A stretch of 64,000 nucleotides of DNA from Phallus indusiatus (GCA_027605045.1 JAQFWX010000045.1:225876-289875); one strand, 5' to 3'; positions 1 to 12,145 are shown, counted from the stretch's first letter. Numbers and translations: made by a program. Notes: a model not told the origin generated them from the letters alone.

Positions 1-3000
1 AGAGAAGTTCATTGAGCGCAAAAATTAACGAAAGCAAACCAAGCAACGTACCCCATTTTTTCTAGTATCTTGAATCCTATATTCGAACTGTCAATTTTAG
101 GAGCTGCGGCACCCACTTCGTCACCATCTCGTGTTCGAATTCTGACACGCCGTTGCACAGTTTCATTGCGAAGGACCCTCCTGATCTTGTGCTCTTTCAC
201 GGCAAACCCAGAACGTGAGGTCCGAGACAAAGTCATATACCTACTTCCCTCCACCCCGTCGCTCTGCTTTTTCAGATTGAACGCCATAGCGAGATCATGA
301 GCTTCTTTCCTCCACGGCTTGTCTTTCGGCGGCAAAATAACCGTCTGAATTTCGGGATTAGGAAGAAAGGTCGTCCGAATGAAATGTTCAAGTGTTTCAA
401 GTCGTGATATTTTCAAAATCCGGATGGCGCTTGATGAGATATACTGGATCTCCAGCTTCTCTGTAACATCATCGGATAACGGAGTGGATGACCCTTTCGC
501 GGTTTTTCGTGCAAGTTCTTTTTGGGGCTTGGAGAGCTTATTCTTCCCGGATGGAGAAAAATTCTTTGCTAAATTTGCTTGATCCAATTCCATCTCTGCT
601 AACTCGCGTTGCAATTGACGTTCCCGTTTTCTTTCGGCTTTCTTGACACGATCTTGTTCCCACCGTTCCTTAAGACCAGGAGGTAGATATTTAGCCTTTT
701 CTTTCTTTCCTGTATCTGAGATGGACGTGAGAATCCATTGAAAAATGAGGAAAAGAATATGATTACTATATGATATATCCCACTCAAATGAACCATTATG
801 TATTGCATTGAATACTTCTTTGCCTTTCTTCTTATCTTTTTTATTCTTTCGACCCTTGCGTCTACCAGGTTCATAAAGCCAGGCCTCGTTTTCGTCTAGA
901 ATATCCTACCAATGGGTTTAGAACCATGACATATTTTACACCATCCTATGAACCTACCTGAATTTTGGAGAGATATCGTTCATCCTGTTCGGCTTTCTCC
1001 AGCAACTTTTCGATATCGTCGTCGTCATCGTCATCATCTTCCTCCTCTTCACTTGAAGAATCGGAACTGAAAATGGCCTTTTGTTTTCCCTTTCCATTTT
1101 TTTTGACTGTAGGATCCTGACCCCCGTTCTTCCCCTTCTCATCATTTCTCAACTTCTTCAACTTTGTATGGAAGCTAACTTCCTCGGAAAGATCAGCCGA
1201 CTCCAAGCTCAATTCGTCTTCAATTTTTTCTTCGCCTTCGCCTTCGTCATCGTTACTCGTAGATTCAGCACTGCTTCCTCCCCTCTCCAAAGCCTCATCT
1301 TCTTCTCTCATTTTCATCTCATCTTCAAGGTCATCGATAGTTTCTCCAGTTCCGTTGCCTTTACTCAAATTCTCTACTCCATGAACAAACCGGATAAGGT
1401 CCTTTATGTCAATCTCCGGATCAATAGATTCCTCCTCCTGTCCAACCTGTTTGCTCGATTCGGGACCCCCAAGTACGTCTTCATCACTAGATTCATCCAC
1501 GCTCCCCCATTCTATATCAGAGCCTTGTCTCCTTTGCGCTTTCATTCCTTTTTTCTCTCGTCCGATGTTACTATCATCTTCAAGGACTCTCTCTTCCCGC
1601 TGCAATCCTCGCGCTAAAAGAGACGGCATCTTCTTATATACACTGTTCCTTTTGCTACCCCGGCTGGCAATTTTGTCTTTTTTGAGCATTCGTCTCATTC
1701 TAGGTGTCACTTTGAGGCCAGAGAGAGCTTGCGCTTTCACTGCACGTCTGATAAGGTCGGATGGTGAGGTGGGTGTGAATGACAAAGACGGAAGGGATGT
1801 GGAGGTTGAAGTTTGATTTGTGAACGGCTCAATGGTAGAGGAGACGTTGGGTGGATGTGAACGTGAGTGTGGATGAGAGTTCGGAGCCTCGTATACTACT
1901 TCATCATCTGACGTGACACCTACAGGTGCTTGTAACGATGTCGAGTCATATTGAATGCTGTCGTTAAGGTTGGTATTATCAGCGTCCAGTGCGTTGGGAT
2001 CGGTGGATATAATGAATAAGGGAGGTTCGGGTGAATGAGTTTCTTCGAGCGTTAGAGCGGATTGGAGCTCGGATGTGGATGGTATTAAGCTCAAATCGGG
2101 AATGACATTCGCTTCACTTTCGTCATTCATCGCTATTGTTTCCACCTCTATAGTTGTTTCATCTGGTTGAACAACCAACGTGGCTGAACTGGATGACGCC
2201 GCCAAAATTGAAACATCGTCCTGAACCTGAATTTGAGCTGTAGATTCGACAGCTGAATCCAAGGTGGTTTCAACAGTCGAATTTACTTTTAAAGGCACAG
2301 AGTCAACTTCCGGACGATCCTCGCTTTCGGAATCGGAGTCAGATTTTACAGCCTCTTCATCATCGTCATCATCATTGTCATTTATAATCTCGGGGTGAAA
2401 TATCCTTTCGACAGTACTAGCGGAAGGGAGTACTTGGTCAGCGTGTTCCTCTATAGAATACGAATTAGCATGATAGACACGAAACACAGCAAAACAGCGT
2501 ACTGTCTTCTCCTGGAACATGTAAAATCTCTTCTCGCTCTCTGAACAGCAACGTTTGATGTTCACCGCGAACAAACTCGACAGGTTTGAGGAGGGGTCTG
2601 TCACGTTCTAGGGCTGCAAGTGATATCCGTGGAGCTTTGCTGGTAAACGTAGGTCGCTTGGGAGGCTGAGGGGAGGAATTTGAATGGTTTCCGTCCGAAA
2701 AGCCCAGACCAATACCCTTTCCTCGAAAGCCGGAACCCCTTCCTCTTCTCTGAGCCATATGAGAAAATGCGAGAGGAATTGGTGGTGGAACAAGTGAAGC
2801 ACGTCCTCTCCATGGGCCTGCTCTTCCTCTGAAACCGGGACTGGGACCACCTCGATGTGCTGGAGCAGGATTAGGTATGGTAGACCTCGGAGGCGGTTGT
2901 TGACTAGGAGCTGATTTTCCTACAAAATCTACGGGTAAACGGTTTAGTGAAAAATCCGTTTTGAAAAAGTAAAACAACAAAAAAGAACTTGCCTTCAAAG

Positions 3001-3287
3001 CTTCCCTCGAACACAATAGCCTCATCTGGGTCGCTTATTGAAAGATCGTTGAACAGATCAAGCGTATGGGACGTCTGTATCCCTGGTTCCAGCCACGTCT
3101 CACGACGAGAGGGTGGTTGAGATGAAGGAGGATTTCCTCTCCCTCCACCTCTCCCTCCACCTCTTCCACCGCCTCTTCCACCCCTTGTGCCACGACCTGT
3201 GTGCCCTCTGTCTCCACCTCCGCGCCCTCTGCCTCCCCCACGGGCTGCATCGTTGTTCTGCCCTCTGTTACCACGTCCTCGAGGCAT
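1..3287 (-). CDS. sqs1: Sqs1/Pfa1-like R3H and G-patch protein (3' end beyond window)
   Basis: Nuclear RNA-binding protein of the yeast Sqs1 type; that family activates the DEAH helicase Prp43 through its G-patch in splicing and ribosome biogenesis. Visible in order: ATG at 3287 and an N-terminal RGG/GRGG-rich tract (about 3125-3285), a long acidic Ser/Asp/Glu-rich middle, a Lys/Arg-rich segment with WEQDRVKKAERKRER, an R3H domain (about 220-400) and the start of a G-patch (SNIGFKILEKMG) interrupted by a donor at 51, so the gene continues off the left edge. Introns: 2920-2992 (donor is GC, AG|GCAAGT, the only choice that keeps frame), 2451-2502, 896-957, and a probable 51-bp in-frame intron near 680-750 that could equally be retained. 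Divergent from the sorting nexin gene. The domain order is diagnostic; the symbol is by family resemblance. Confidence 0.85.
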
Positions 3288-3884
3288 TATCAGGGAATCA
3301 ATTGAATATGGGTGTGTATGTTTATGGTGGTAAAATGTGAATGTGAACTAGTGAGAGATTGGTGGAAGAATAAGCAGACCGAAATATAAAATCTAAACCG
3401 ATTCAACACGCTGTTATGCACACCATACGCCTCAAATTATGAGACTTTTAAAAACTCACTCAAATTTTTTTCAAGTTCCACTCAAGTTAAACTAACATCG
3501 TCATGCACGCTTGCTTGTAATGTTTTGTTTTTATGGAGACGTTGATGCGGTTCTCAGTCGACCAAGCTCTCGGTGCCGCTGAACGTCACACGTCACAAAT
3601 TCCGCATTGCATGTAAGTCACTGGACTGAATATCAGAATCCAGATTCCATTTACACCGCATTCGCCCCAAAGAAATCTTCCTTTCTTTTGGAGTATTACC
3701 TGGTTGACACCCGTGCGTGTGGCCTTTTTCTCTCTCAATTTTTCTTGTTAAATTACTTATAAGAGTCATCTGATACCTTTGCGTTCGGCAGATTCAGGTT
3801 CGCATCGCTTTCAATCATGACTGTACTATGTTATTCAAGTGCCACTAGGATTCCACTTGTTCTTCCCAGAGACACGCAACTATC
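3288..3884. promoter_or_regulatory. Divergent intergenic region, sqs1-like / snx3
   Basis: 597 bp between two divergent start codons, so it must carry both promoters. I see no ORF with family resemblance and no clear TATA box in it. Confidence 0.4.
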
Positions 3885-4652
3885 ATGACCACACCTTCAC
3901 CCTTCTTTCGAGGATTCGAAGATACCAGGCTGGCCGGCCGTGAACAAACGGTAAGGCTCGATTTTTGAAAAACTGGGATCTACGTTGCCCCTTATCAGTA
4001 TACTTCACCATTTCATTGCCATAGATCGAAGAGATGTACAGCGTCCCAGAAAGTTTCCTTGAAATAGAGGTGCGAAATCCTCAGACACACGGTATGTCCA
4101 CAGGCCCCGACCTTGACGATCGAAATCCGGTTACCGAGATGTTTTGGAATAGGCTTCGGACGGAAAATGTACACGGATTACGAGGTCATGTGCAAGGTCA
4201 GTTACGCTATCCTCATATCCCACAGAAGCGGTTTCAGCTTTCAATCACTACTAGACGAACATTCCAGCCTTTAAACTACGTCACTCTATTGTCAGACGAC
4301 GCTACTCCGACTTTGAAGCCTTTCGTGATATACTGGAGCGCGAATCCACGCGGGTCAATATCCCGCCACTACCTGGTGGGACGATCTCTATTACTCTCTC
4401 AAGCACAGCTCTTATAGACTTCTCTTCTAGGCAAAGTCTTCACCAACAGATTCTCAGACGAAGTCATAGAGAACCGACGGGAAGGTCTGGAGAGATTCTT
4501 GACTATTGTGGCCGGTCATCCTTTATTACAGGTCAGTCCACGACCGCGCCAGAACGAAGTATTTGTATCTTGACACCATAATCCAGACGGGAAGTAAGGT
4601 CCTCTGCGCGTTCCTGCAAGATCCGGCTTGGGACAAATCACAATGGCTGTAA
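3885..4652 (+). CDS. snx3: Sorting nexin 3 (Snx3/Grd19), PX domain
   Basis: Small PX-domain protein that binds PI3P on early endosomes and works with retromer in recycling cargo. About 154 residues, the normal size for the family. Introns 3951-4024, 4092-4152, 4197-4254, 4376-4430 and 4532-4586 join into one frame. After splicing the protein reads [25 protein letters not shown], the PI3P-binding RRRYSDFE motif, [18 protein letters not shown] and [18 protein letters not shown], ending DKSQWL. These are the conserved SNX3 segments in order. The ATG at 3885 starts a 22-residue first exon; the last exon ends with TAA at 4650-4652. Nothing looks damaged. Confidence 0.95.
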
Positions 4653-5574
4653 TGCAGAAGGTAAGCGGTATTGGGATTTACATAAACAGCCTTTGATGTT
4701 CCTTTATGGTCAGAGTCCTTGGTGGTGCTGTTCAAGTTGTTGCTGAATTCATATGTTTCATTCCTTCCTCCCTTACTCTTTCTCACATCTCTTATTAGTT
4801 TCCGCTTTTCCTTTCTATGACTCATTTACATTCACTGTACCTTCCATAGCGATCCACCGCGTTTCTTGATATCAGTTTTGAATACATTCTTATATCGCCT
4901 TTCATCGCAATCTACACCCTGATTTACCAAATGGAATCCGATATGGTATTTTATTCGATACGCCATTGGCCACTGAGGCGATTTCCTGCACTGGCGATGG
5001 GCAATTAATACCGATCTAGAGGAGCTGCAACTCGGAATATGTGCAACTACACCGGGATCAAATACGGACTCGTAAAGACCATGTTTTTGATTCCATCGGG
5101 CCAATCCGGGCTGTCGAGAAACCATCCGTTCGTTAAAAAGGTTATTCCAGGTTATTCCGTGTCTATCAGAATAAAACGTCAGGCCGAAGCCTTTTGTGAC
5201 GCCTTAAGTTCCATTGCTCGGCCTTACTTTACATAAGAACTCACGTCCGATACGAAAGTTCTCAACACCAAACCCTGCTCAGTGCTTGTTTTTGTTACCA
5301 GTCTGACCTTTGCGATAAAGACATATTTACTTAAGATCATAAACCCCGATACCTCCAAAAGGCTATCTCACAGACTTATCGCCGTTATCTAAGCTTTGTC
5401 GGCAAAGCCACAATCTTAAGACAATTTTGGAGCTACAGCTTTCAAACTTCAATATTTCCGAGGTCAGTCTACTAGTAAATGCCATGATATTGTGGGTATT
5501 TACTCTAACGCCATGTCCAGAGCCTTTGACGTTTCAAGACACGAGAAATCCAATCTAGGATCGTCGTTAGTGCC
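4653..5574. other. Gap without recognisable gene
   Basis: About 920 bp between snx3 and the Rossmann-fold gene. Only short open frames occur (for example on the minus strand 4832-5125), with no family motif and no consistent splice structure. It presumably holds the snx3 3' UTR and the promoter of the next gene. Confidence 0.4.
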
Positions 5575-6882
5575 ATGTCCCAATCAACAAAACACAATTC
5601 CCAACGCGTTATCTTCCTGGGCGCAACAGGATACATAGGCGGTGCGTTTTTAGGTTAACTTCAAGGGTTTCAGAGATCGAGCCTTCCATTGATCTAGGCA
5701 CCGTCCTGGTCAGCGTCCTTCAAACCTATCCGAATTGGGAGATCACAGCTCTAGTCCGAAACCCTTCATCAGTCAATTCGTTAAAGACGATCGGGGTTAG
5801 CCAGGTCATAATAGGAAGTCATGATGATCTTGAGCTGATAGTCAAATTGACATCAGACACGGACATTGTAATCAATTGCGCTGACGCCGATGACCTGCCT
5901 TTAACCAGAGCTATCGTCGAAGGCGTCAAGCTTAGGACCAAGAATATCCAAGCCGGTGGAGGAGGAAGAAAACCCATTTGGATTCATACTAGTGGCACCG
6001 GTGTAGTTGGAGATGAGGCTGAAGGAGAATTTACCGAATCTGGAAAGAAAATCTGGAATGTGAGTGGTTATCAAGTTGAGCTCGACTTCCCAAAACTCTC
6101 ACCTGGTTCACAGGACAATAACGAAGATGATATCCGCTCCATACCAGCTGAGAATCCACACAGACTGGTTGATCTTGAGTCTGTCATTTGAACCGCTTGT
6201 TACTATCAATGTCCTAAACACTTTCTCTCAGAATATTCCGTGCGGACACCAGCGATTACTGTTCCGCATACATTATCGCCCCAAGTACGATATACGGTAT
6301 AGGAGCTGGACCGGTCAATAGGATTTCACAGGTATAGTCATATATCGACATCCTCTATATTGAAACTCACCCACAAGGGTAGCAAATACCAGGCGCCGTT
6401 CATGTCGCCATCAAACGAAAGCAGGCAGTATTCGTGGGCAAAGGCACAAACAAATGGAACAATGTCCACATTGCCGACTTGGCAACACTTTATCTTCTCG
6501 TGATCGCTCGAGCATTATCAGGAGTTCAAGAAACGTCGTCCTACGCCAAATTTTACTTTGCTAGTGTACAAGAGCATGTGTGGGGTGACATCATTCGACA
6601 GATAGGTCAGATTCTGTTCGAGGCGAAAAGGCTTCCAAGTCCGGATGTGAAGAGCGTGAAGTTGAGTGAAGAACCTGGACTCAAGTGAGTACTTATCAGA
6701 AATTTGTGACGACCATGTGTCATTACTCTTCCTCTTCTCTTTTTAGGTACGTGGCAAATAATTCCCGGTCTGTGTCCGAGCGTGGATTCGGTATCGGCTG
6801 GAGGCCTCACGCCGCTTCTATCGAAGAAACTCTTGAAGAGGACGTGCTAGCGACACTAGCTAAAGCTGACAAGGGGGCATGA
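5575..6882 (+). CDS. NAD(P)-binding Rossmann-fold (atypical/extended SDR) protein
   Basis: Predicted NAD(P)-dependent epimerase/dehydratase-like protein; substrate unknown. The first exon gives RVIFLGATGYIGG, the glycine-rich dinucleotide-binding loop at the N-terminus. Later segments include HTSGTGVVGDEAEGEF, APSTIYGIGAGPVNR (in the position of the SDR YxxxK/proline region) and NVHIADLATLY. Introns: 5642-5697, one after GKKIWN (from about 6060), one beginning within GTCTGTC near 6180, one from about 6331 with acceptor GGGTAG just before the codons for QIPGAVHV, and the last near 6686-6747. TGA at 6880-6882. The 3' end is duplicated as a broken copy at 8827-9040. The reading frame is intact. 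Confidence 0.85.
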
Positions 6883-7388
6883 AGGAATAGTGGGCAACTG
6901 AAAAACACGGGAGTAAAAGTTTTGTATTAAATGTAAAATTATGAATATATGAATTCAGAACACAACGCCGGCGGATGTGTCATTTTAGGTCGAAGGACTT
7001 GGACTAGCTTCATAGGAGCTTTGAGCCTGAAGATAAGCTCCGAACCATGTCCAAAACCTGGCAATTGGAGAGAGGTTTCGAGAATACTGAGTTCCCGTAC
7101 CGTCGTCTCGGCGGCCTATACCCAAAGTGACAACCTATAATATATACATGCATTGACTCTTTCAGGTGGGAAGACAAAACTACTATCAAAGAGGACAGCT
7201 AACACTCATTACAAAGTTAATGGAACTGATTACCAGTACACACTTTGCGTTTAGTAGTACATTAGCTGCAACCATCAAACGAGCGTCAAAGATTTACCTT
7301 GCTTCAACCGTGGGGCGGTATGTTATGACGCGTGAAACCAATCGACTTGTCGTGCCTTTAGTTGAAGCACGTCTCAGCATGTCTCAGC
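6883..7388. other. Intergenic region between SDR gene and HNH gene 1
   Basis: No coding evidence. Contains the SDR 3' UTR and presumably the promoter of HNH gene 1. An imperfect direct repeat CTCAGCATGT sits just before the HNH start. Confidence 0.35.
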
Positions 7389-8743
7389 ATGTCCCTTATC
7401 AAAAGAACACAACCTCCTGTTGGTCATGTACACTTAGTGTTATATCCTTGTCAACCTCAGCAACCGAATTCTCACCCAGAGCATGAATTTTATCTTGAGA
7501 TTCCAATTTCTTTTATCCAGAAACACTTTCGATCGCACTTAAAATTCCTTTTGTACCTGGGCTGGTGCGTTCTGGGAATCTACGGCGATTTGTTAAACGA
7601 TCGATATGAACAAGTGGACCAAGACGGAGAATTACTAGAACGTGGGACCTATCACTATTATACAAAAGAGACAGGTATGTTATTCTCATGGTCTGTGACG
7701 TTTTTAATAAGATCTGATACTGAGTATCACAAATAGTAGACATCTTCAAACACGCCGTGGACGTCGAAACCATAAAAACCCTGAGCCAACACAACTCATC
7801 TGACGCCAGTACGAGAGATACTAGCTTTCGCAAGGAACTTCTTCGACGTGATGCGGTTTGTGTATTCACTGGCGCCAATGACCTCGTCAACGGAATGCAT
7901 ATAATTCCATGCCGGAAGGGAAACGAAGCACGTAGCAATTTCTCCTTGCGTGTTTACAATTCTCACTATCTCCTAGTGGATCCAGTACATAGTGTCCAAT
8001 CGACCCAACGATGAGCCGACGCCCAGTATGAATATTGATAGTATTCAAAATGGGCTGATATGTATCCCACAAATCCGCACTCGTTTTGACAGCAGACTTG
8101 CGTTGATATTAAAGGTACCTTGACTATTACTACTCTTAACTGACTTCTTAAGCTTATCCCATAGACTCCCAATGCAATCCTGAATGAAAACGATGTAGAA
8201 CACTGTCAGCGCCCGTTCTCAATTCCAGATGGCCATAGCTATCCATCCGACTCCCGTTACACCTTTCAACATATTGACATGCCGAGTGCGGAGGTCTGTC
8301 AATATCTTATGACTGATAACGGCGATGCGACTTTTTTGACATCATCTGGGCTGCCCAAACCATCGAGCCTATTGCTCAACTACAATTACGGAGCTACTGC
8401 AGTGAAGCGATGGGGTCGAAACGTTTCGATATTGTCTGGACGACCAGGTGTGTTTCGCCCAAAGGTGCCAGCTCCTGCCAAAACTTCAGGCCAGGTTGAT
8501 TGCGGGAAGTCCGCTAAAAAGCGTAGGAGATTTGGAACAGGCGAAAAAGTTGAAGGCGAAATAGGTGAAGGTGAAGTCGAAGGTGCTTCGGGAGATGAAG
8601 AGGCTACTCAAGAATGGGACGAGGACGATGTGATGCTTTTTCTCTGGGGAAACTCCAAAGCTGCAAGAAAGAGGCGTGAAGCTGAGCAGCAAGACCGCAA
8701 CATGAATATTGAAAATTGGAGATCGTCTGCCGCGGTCGACTAG
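7389..8743 (+). CDS. HNH-nuclease domain protein, copy 1
   Basis: Member of a basidiomycete-expanded family carrying an HNH-type nuclease fold; role unknown. Exon 1 (7389-7674) encodes the conserved N-terminal module (EFYLEIPISFIQKHFRSH, LGWCVLGIYG). Exon 2 (7740-7927) has CVFTG and GMHIIP, the HNH metal-site region. Exon 3 (7977-8114) has WIQYIVSNRPNDEP, DSIQNGLICIP and RFDS. Exon 4 (8165-8743) has TPNAIL, KPSSLLLNYNYGATAVKRWG and an acidic, Lys/Arg-rich tail. Intron 2 (7928-7976) needs a GC donor (GAA|GCACGT), where copy 2 has GTATGT at the same site; using the nearby GT instead breaks the frame. Start at 7389 is the first in-frame ATG. The paralogue at 10143 has the same exon layout. Confidence 0.85.
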
Positions 8744-8826
8744 ACTCTGAATCGCAATAAATTGGCATAGTGTATTATCCTTTCCGACTCAGGAGGAATA
8801 CCGAATTCACCCTGTATGACGACGGC

Positions 8827-9040
8827 TGAGTATCAGAAATTTATGACGACCATGTGTCGTTATTCTTCCTCTTCTTTTTTTAGGTCCGTGGCAACTGTGT
8901 CCGAGCGTGGATTTGGTATCGGCTGGAAGCCCCACGCCGCTTCTATTGAAGAAACTCTTGAAGGGGACGTGCGCTGACAGGGGGGCATGAAGGAATAGTG
9001 GGCAGCTGAAACACAGGAGTAAAAGTTTGTATTACATAAA
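8827..9040 (+). pseudogene. Duplicated, broken tail of the SDR gene
   Basis: This stretch repeats the last intron, last exon and start of the 3' UTR of the SDR gene (about 6686-6935) at high identity, including GTGTCCGAGCGTGGATT and GGCATGAAGGAATAGTGGGC. It has lost about 11 bp in one place and about 15 bp in another, and has no upstream exons, so it cannot encode a working protein. It lies between the two HNH genes, which suggests a segmental duplication of an SDR-tail plus HNH unit. Confidence 0.85.
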
Positions 9041-9336
9041 TATACAATATCAGCGAATGTAGTGACCTTTGGATAACGAAAACATGGACGAAAACATATA
9101 TTGAAACCACAGTTTCTGTTTCTAAAACTACAGTGATATAATTCACTGCTGCCAGTTTGAGTTAAAGTTGCGAATGTGATGGCCTTTCGTTCTTACTTCG
9201 TTCGACAAGCGACTAGTCTAAGGCCAGTTTTAAACTGCCGTCACTACAAAGCTCTGGTAGCGTAGTTGCTATCACCCTGGGTATCTTCTTCTGAGACACG
9301 ATCCCTCCCTTCGCTCCTTTTCATCCAAGTGTCTTC

Positions 9337-9648
9337 TTATTCTTGATCTCGCTCGGTATCTTTGTCTCCCAGGTCCAACGCCTGAAGATTGTAGGCCACA
9401 TTTTTGCGATACCGGACAGCTAAGTCGGCTGTCTGGTTTATGTCTTGGTTTGCAATGACTACTTGCTGAGAAAAGATATCAGACTTGTGGGTTGAACTGG
9501 AAGCCGAAAGCAAGGGGCCTGTGATATGAATTTTTCGACGTACAGTGACACATTTGTTAAGTTCAGAGATGAGCTCATTGCACTTTTCCTGTATATCAAA
9601 TGTATTGTAATCATTGCGGCACGAAAAAGAAATCAAAGATGCAAGCAT
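9337..9648 (-). other. Possible exon of an unknown gene
   Basis: A 103-codon minus-strand frame with a coding-like composition in its lower half (CNELISELNKCVTVRRK through DLGDKDTERDQE, stop at 9337). A plausible acceptor (GATATACAG) precedes the coding-like part, so this may be the last exon of a small gene, but I cannot find a convincing first exon. No family recognised. The rest of 9041-10142 shows nothing else. Confidence 0.2.
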
Positions 9649-10142
9649 ACCACGTTTTTTATTATCCTTTCGAGTAAGATGACGTGTTTTTCAACATGTG
9701 GATTCTCCATTTATATAATTTTTTAGGCTCAATGAAAGGAATGACACAGACGACGAAGATAAGAACGCTATGGTCGCGTTGCGCGTGAGTCACAGCGTGA
9801 CGCGTGACTAGGCAAATGAGTGAACGCTTGAGACACGATCATCGTTGTCTCAGTACAGGATGTCAGGTCCTCCACTCGTGCGCTGTTAAAAGAATGTTTA
9901 GGGCCGAAAGAGGATACAAATAAACTATTATTTTGCTGAGCTCAAAAAACCTTCTTTGAAAGAAGAAAATAACTCGGCCAAAACTCAACGGCGACAGTTG
10001 TGTAATTATGATTAGTAAGCTTTAACCCCTAACGCCGTCTGTGATTGTTGTCCGATGTGTCTGTGCTGTATTTGCGCTCTGTCTGCACCAAATAGCGCTA
10101 TATTTCCTCTAATTCTACCTAATACATCCTATATTTTCACAA

Positions 10143-12145
10143 ATGGCTGTGGTCGGGAGATCACAGCCTCCCATTGGCTATGTCCATTTAGTTTTGTATC
10201 CTCAGCAGCCAAACGCTAACCCGGGGAGTGAATTTTACCTGGAGATACCAGTTTCTTTTATCGAGGGGCATTTCCGGTCACACCTCAAATTCCTCTCATA
10301 TTTGGGCTGGTGTATCCTGGGAATTCATGGTAATTTACTAGACAACCAGCGTCAGCAGGTTAGCTGTGATGGCCAGTTGCAAGACCGAGGAACATATTAT
10401 TACAGCGTGAAAGAGACAGGCATGTTATTTTGCTCACCGTATACTGTTCTAATAACTGAAGTTGAATACTTGAAATAGACGATCTATTTAAGTACGCCGT
10501 AGATGTCGAGGCGGTAAAAGTCAGAAGTGAATACAAATCATCTGACAGTAGCCAGAGAGACCCCGACTTTCGAAAACTCCTTTTTCTGCGGGACGGGGGC
10601 TGCGTATTCACATGCTCTATTGACATATCCGTTGTTGGAATGCATATCATCCCTCACAACAAAGGAGATGAAGTATGTCACCTCCCGAGGATCAATAGTT
10701 TCATTGGCTGACTTCTTTTTCTCAGTGGATCAAACACATCGTCGCAAATCGGCCTTCTGATGAGCCCGTTCATGATATCAGAATCGACGACATTCAGAAT
10801 GGTTTGTTGTGTATCCCACAAATACACGCGCATTTTGACAGTCAAAATGCCATGATACTCAAGGTATCTTGTTTCTTCTCAAGTGTTATATTATCTCATG
10901 TGCCTATGTGTCATGTATCTAGGGCACTTTTACCCAGCTCAGCAAAAACAAGTCAAAAGGCACAGCCACTAAATCCAAAAACAGCATATAAACAACAAAA
11001 GCCCACATTATGTCAGTTTTTTACTATTCTTTTTTGAGCTCTTGCTTGTATTTGTGTATCTCTATTTGTTTATTTTCTAGGAACAGTCATATGACTCAGT
11101 TCCAGGTACTTTTATTTTTCTGTCTCACTATAATGTTTCACTATAATTTTTTACTACTCCACCTTTACTAATTAATTTCCTTTCTAAGTAATTCCTTATC
11201 TTTTAATTACTAATATTTTGCTTTATTTGTAGCAGCCCCAAAGTGTATAAATAGGGGCTGATTTCTCTTGTAAATAGGAATCTGCCTTATCATCTATACT
11301 AGTGCACCATAGTGCTTACCAATTAAATTGGTCTTTCTCTTTTCTTTTTCTTTCTCTTTTCTATCTCTACCTCAAGACTATCAGTAGCAGCCAGCTCAAG
11401 TCTTCAACAGCAGCAGCAAGCTCTGTCTCACCCTCAATAACAAGACCTTTGTTGCCAGACTAGGTTCCCTCTAAACAGCTCTTTTATTTGCAACAGTACA
11501 AGGTGCCTATACCTTGAACCAGAGCAAATACATTACACTATGACACAGACTCCGAATGCGATTCTTGGTACAGATGATGTCTTGCCGAGTAAACAACGAC
11601 CATTTCCCTTACATGAAGGCTGTAGTCATCCTTTAAACTGTCGTTATACGTATCAGCAAATCGATCAGCCAACCGGGCATTTCGATAACTTTGATAACCT
11701 TGTTCTTTTGGACAACAATGATGCTACCTTCTTGGAGCCGTCCGTACTCCCAAAACCTTCAGCTTTATTATTAAATTATAATTACGGTGCCACAGCAGTG
11801 AGGCGCTGGGGGCAGAACACTGCAATAATATCCGAACGTGCAGCCGCTTTCCGACCCAAGGCACCTACTCCCGCTATGGGTCCTGCCAAAACTTCTAGGG
11901 AGGAAAACAGGAAAAACTTCGCCAAAAAACGTAAGAGATTGGAGACAGGTTGCTTGAGTGAGAATGAAGGTGAAGAAAAGGGTACCAAAGTCAGCGACTC
12001 TAGAGATGAGGCGCAGGAGTGGGATGAGCATGATATCATGCTTTTCTTTTGGAGGAACACAAAAATTGTAAGAGAGAGGCTCAGAGATGAGGCTCACAAT
12101 CTCAGTACACGAATCGAGGATTGGAGAAGATCTGTTGCCGATTAA
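10143..12145 (+). CDS. HNH-nuclease domain protein, copy 2, with LTR-bearing intron
   Basis: Paralogue of the gene at 7389 with the same four-exon plan: exon 1 10143-10419 (EFYLEIPVSFIEGHFRSH), exon 2 10479-10672 (CVFTCSID, GMHIIPHNKGDE), exon 3 10726-10863 (WIKHIVANRPSDEP, DIQNGLLCIPQ) and exon 4 11549-12145 (TPNAILGTDDV, KPSALLLNYNYGATAVRRWG, acidic basic tail). Intron 1 uses a GC donor (ACAG|GCATGT), where copy 1 has GTATGT. Intron 3 (10864-11548) is 685 bp instead of about 50 because a 629-bp solo LTR sits in it; the original donor and acceptor remain. The metal-site Cys/His pattern is kept. The two copies look roughly 70 percent alike in DNA by eye, so the duplication is older than that of the SDR tail. 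Confidence 0.85.
10909..11537. mobile_element. Solo LTR of a retrotransposon
   Basis: A 629-bp insert starts TGTCATGTAT and ends ATACATTACA; these ends form an imperfect inverted repeat with the TG...CA ends typical of LTRs. It is flanked on both sides by the 5-bp direct repeat CTATG (10904-10908 and 11538-11542), as expected for a target-site duplication. Inside are a TATA-like GTATAAATAGG near 11238 and pyrimidine-rich tracts. There is no internal coding region, primer-binding site or second LTR, so it is a solo LTR. Superfamily (Copia or Gypsy) cannot be told. Confidence 0.85.

Noticed and set aside
4832..5125. 97-codon minus-strand ORF
   Set aside because: No family likeness and no upstream or downstream exon.
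8279..8743. Separate gene starting at 8279
   Set aside because: It is the last exon of HNH copy 1; the upstream exons join in frame and match the paralogue.
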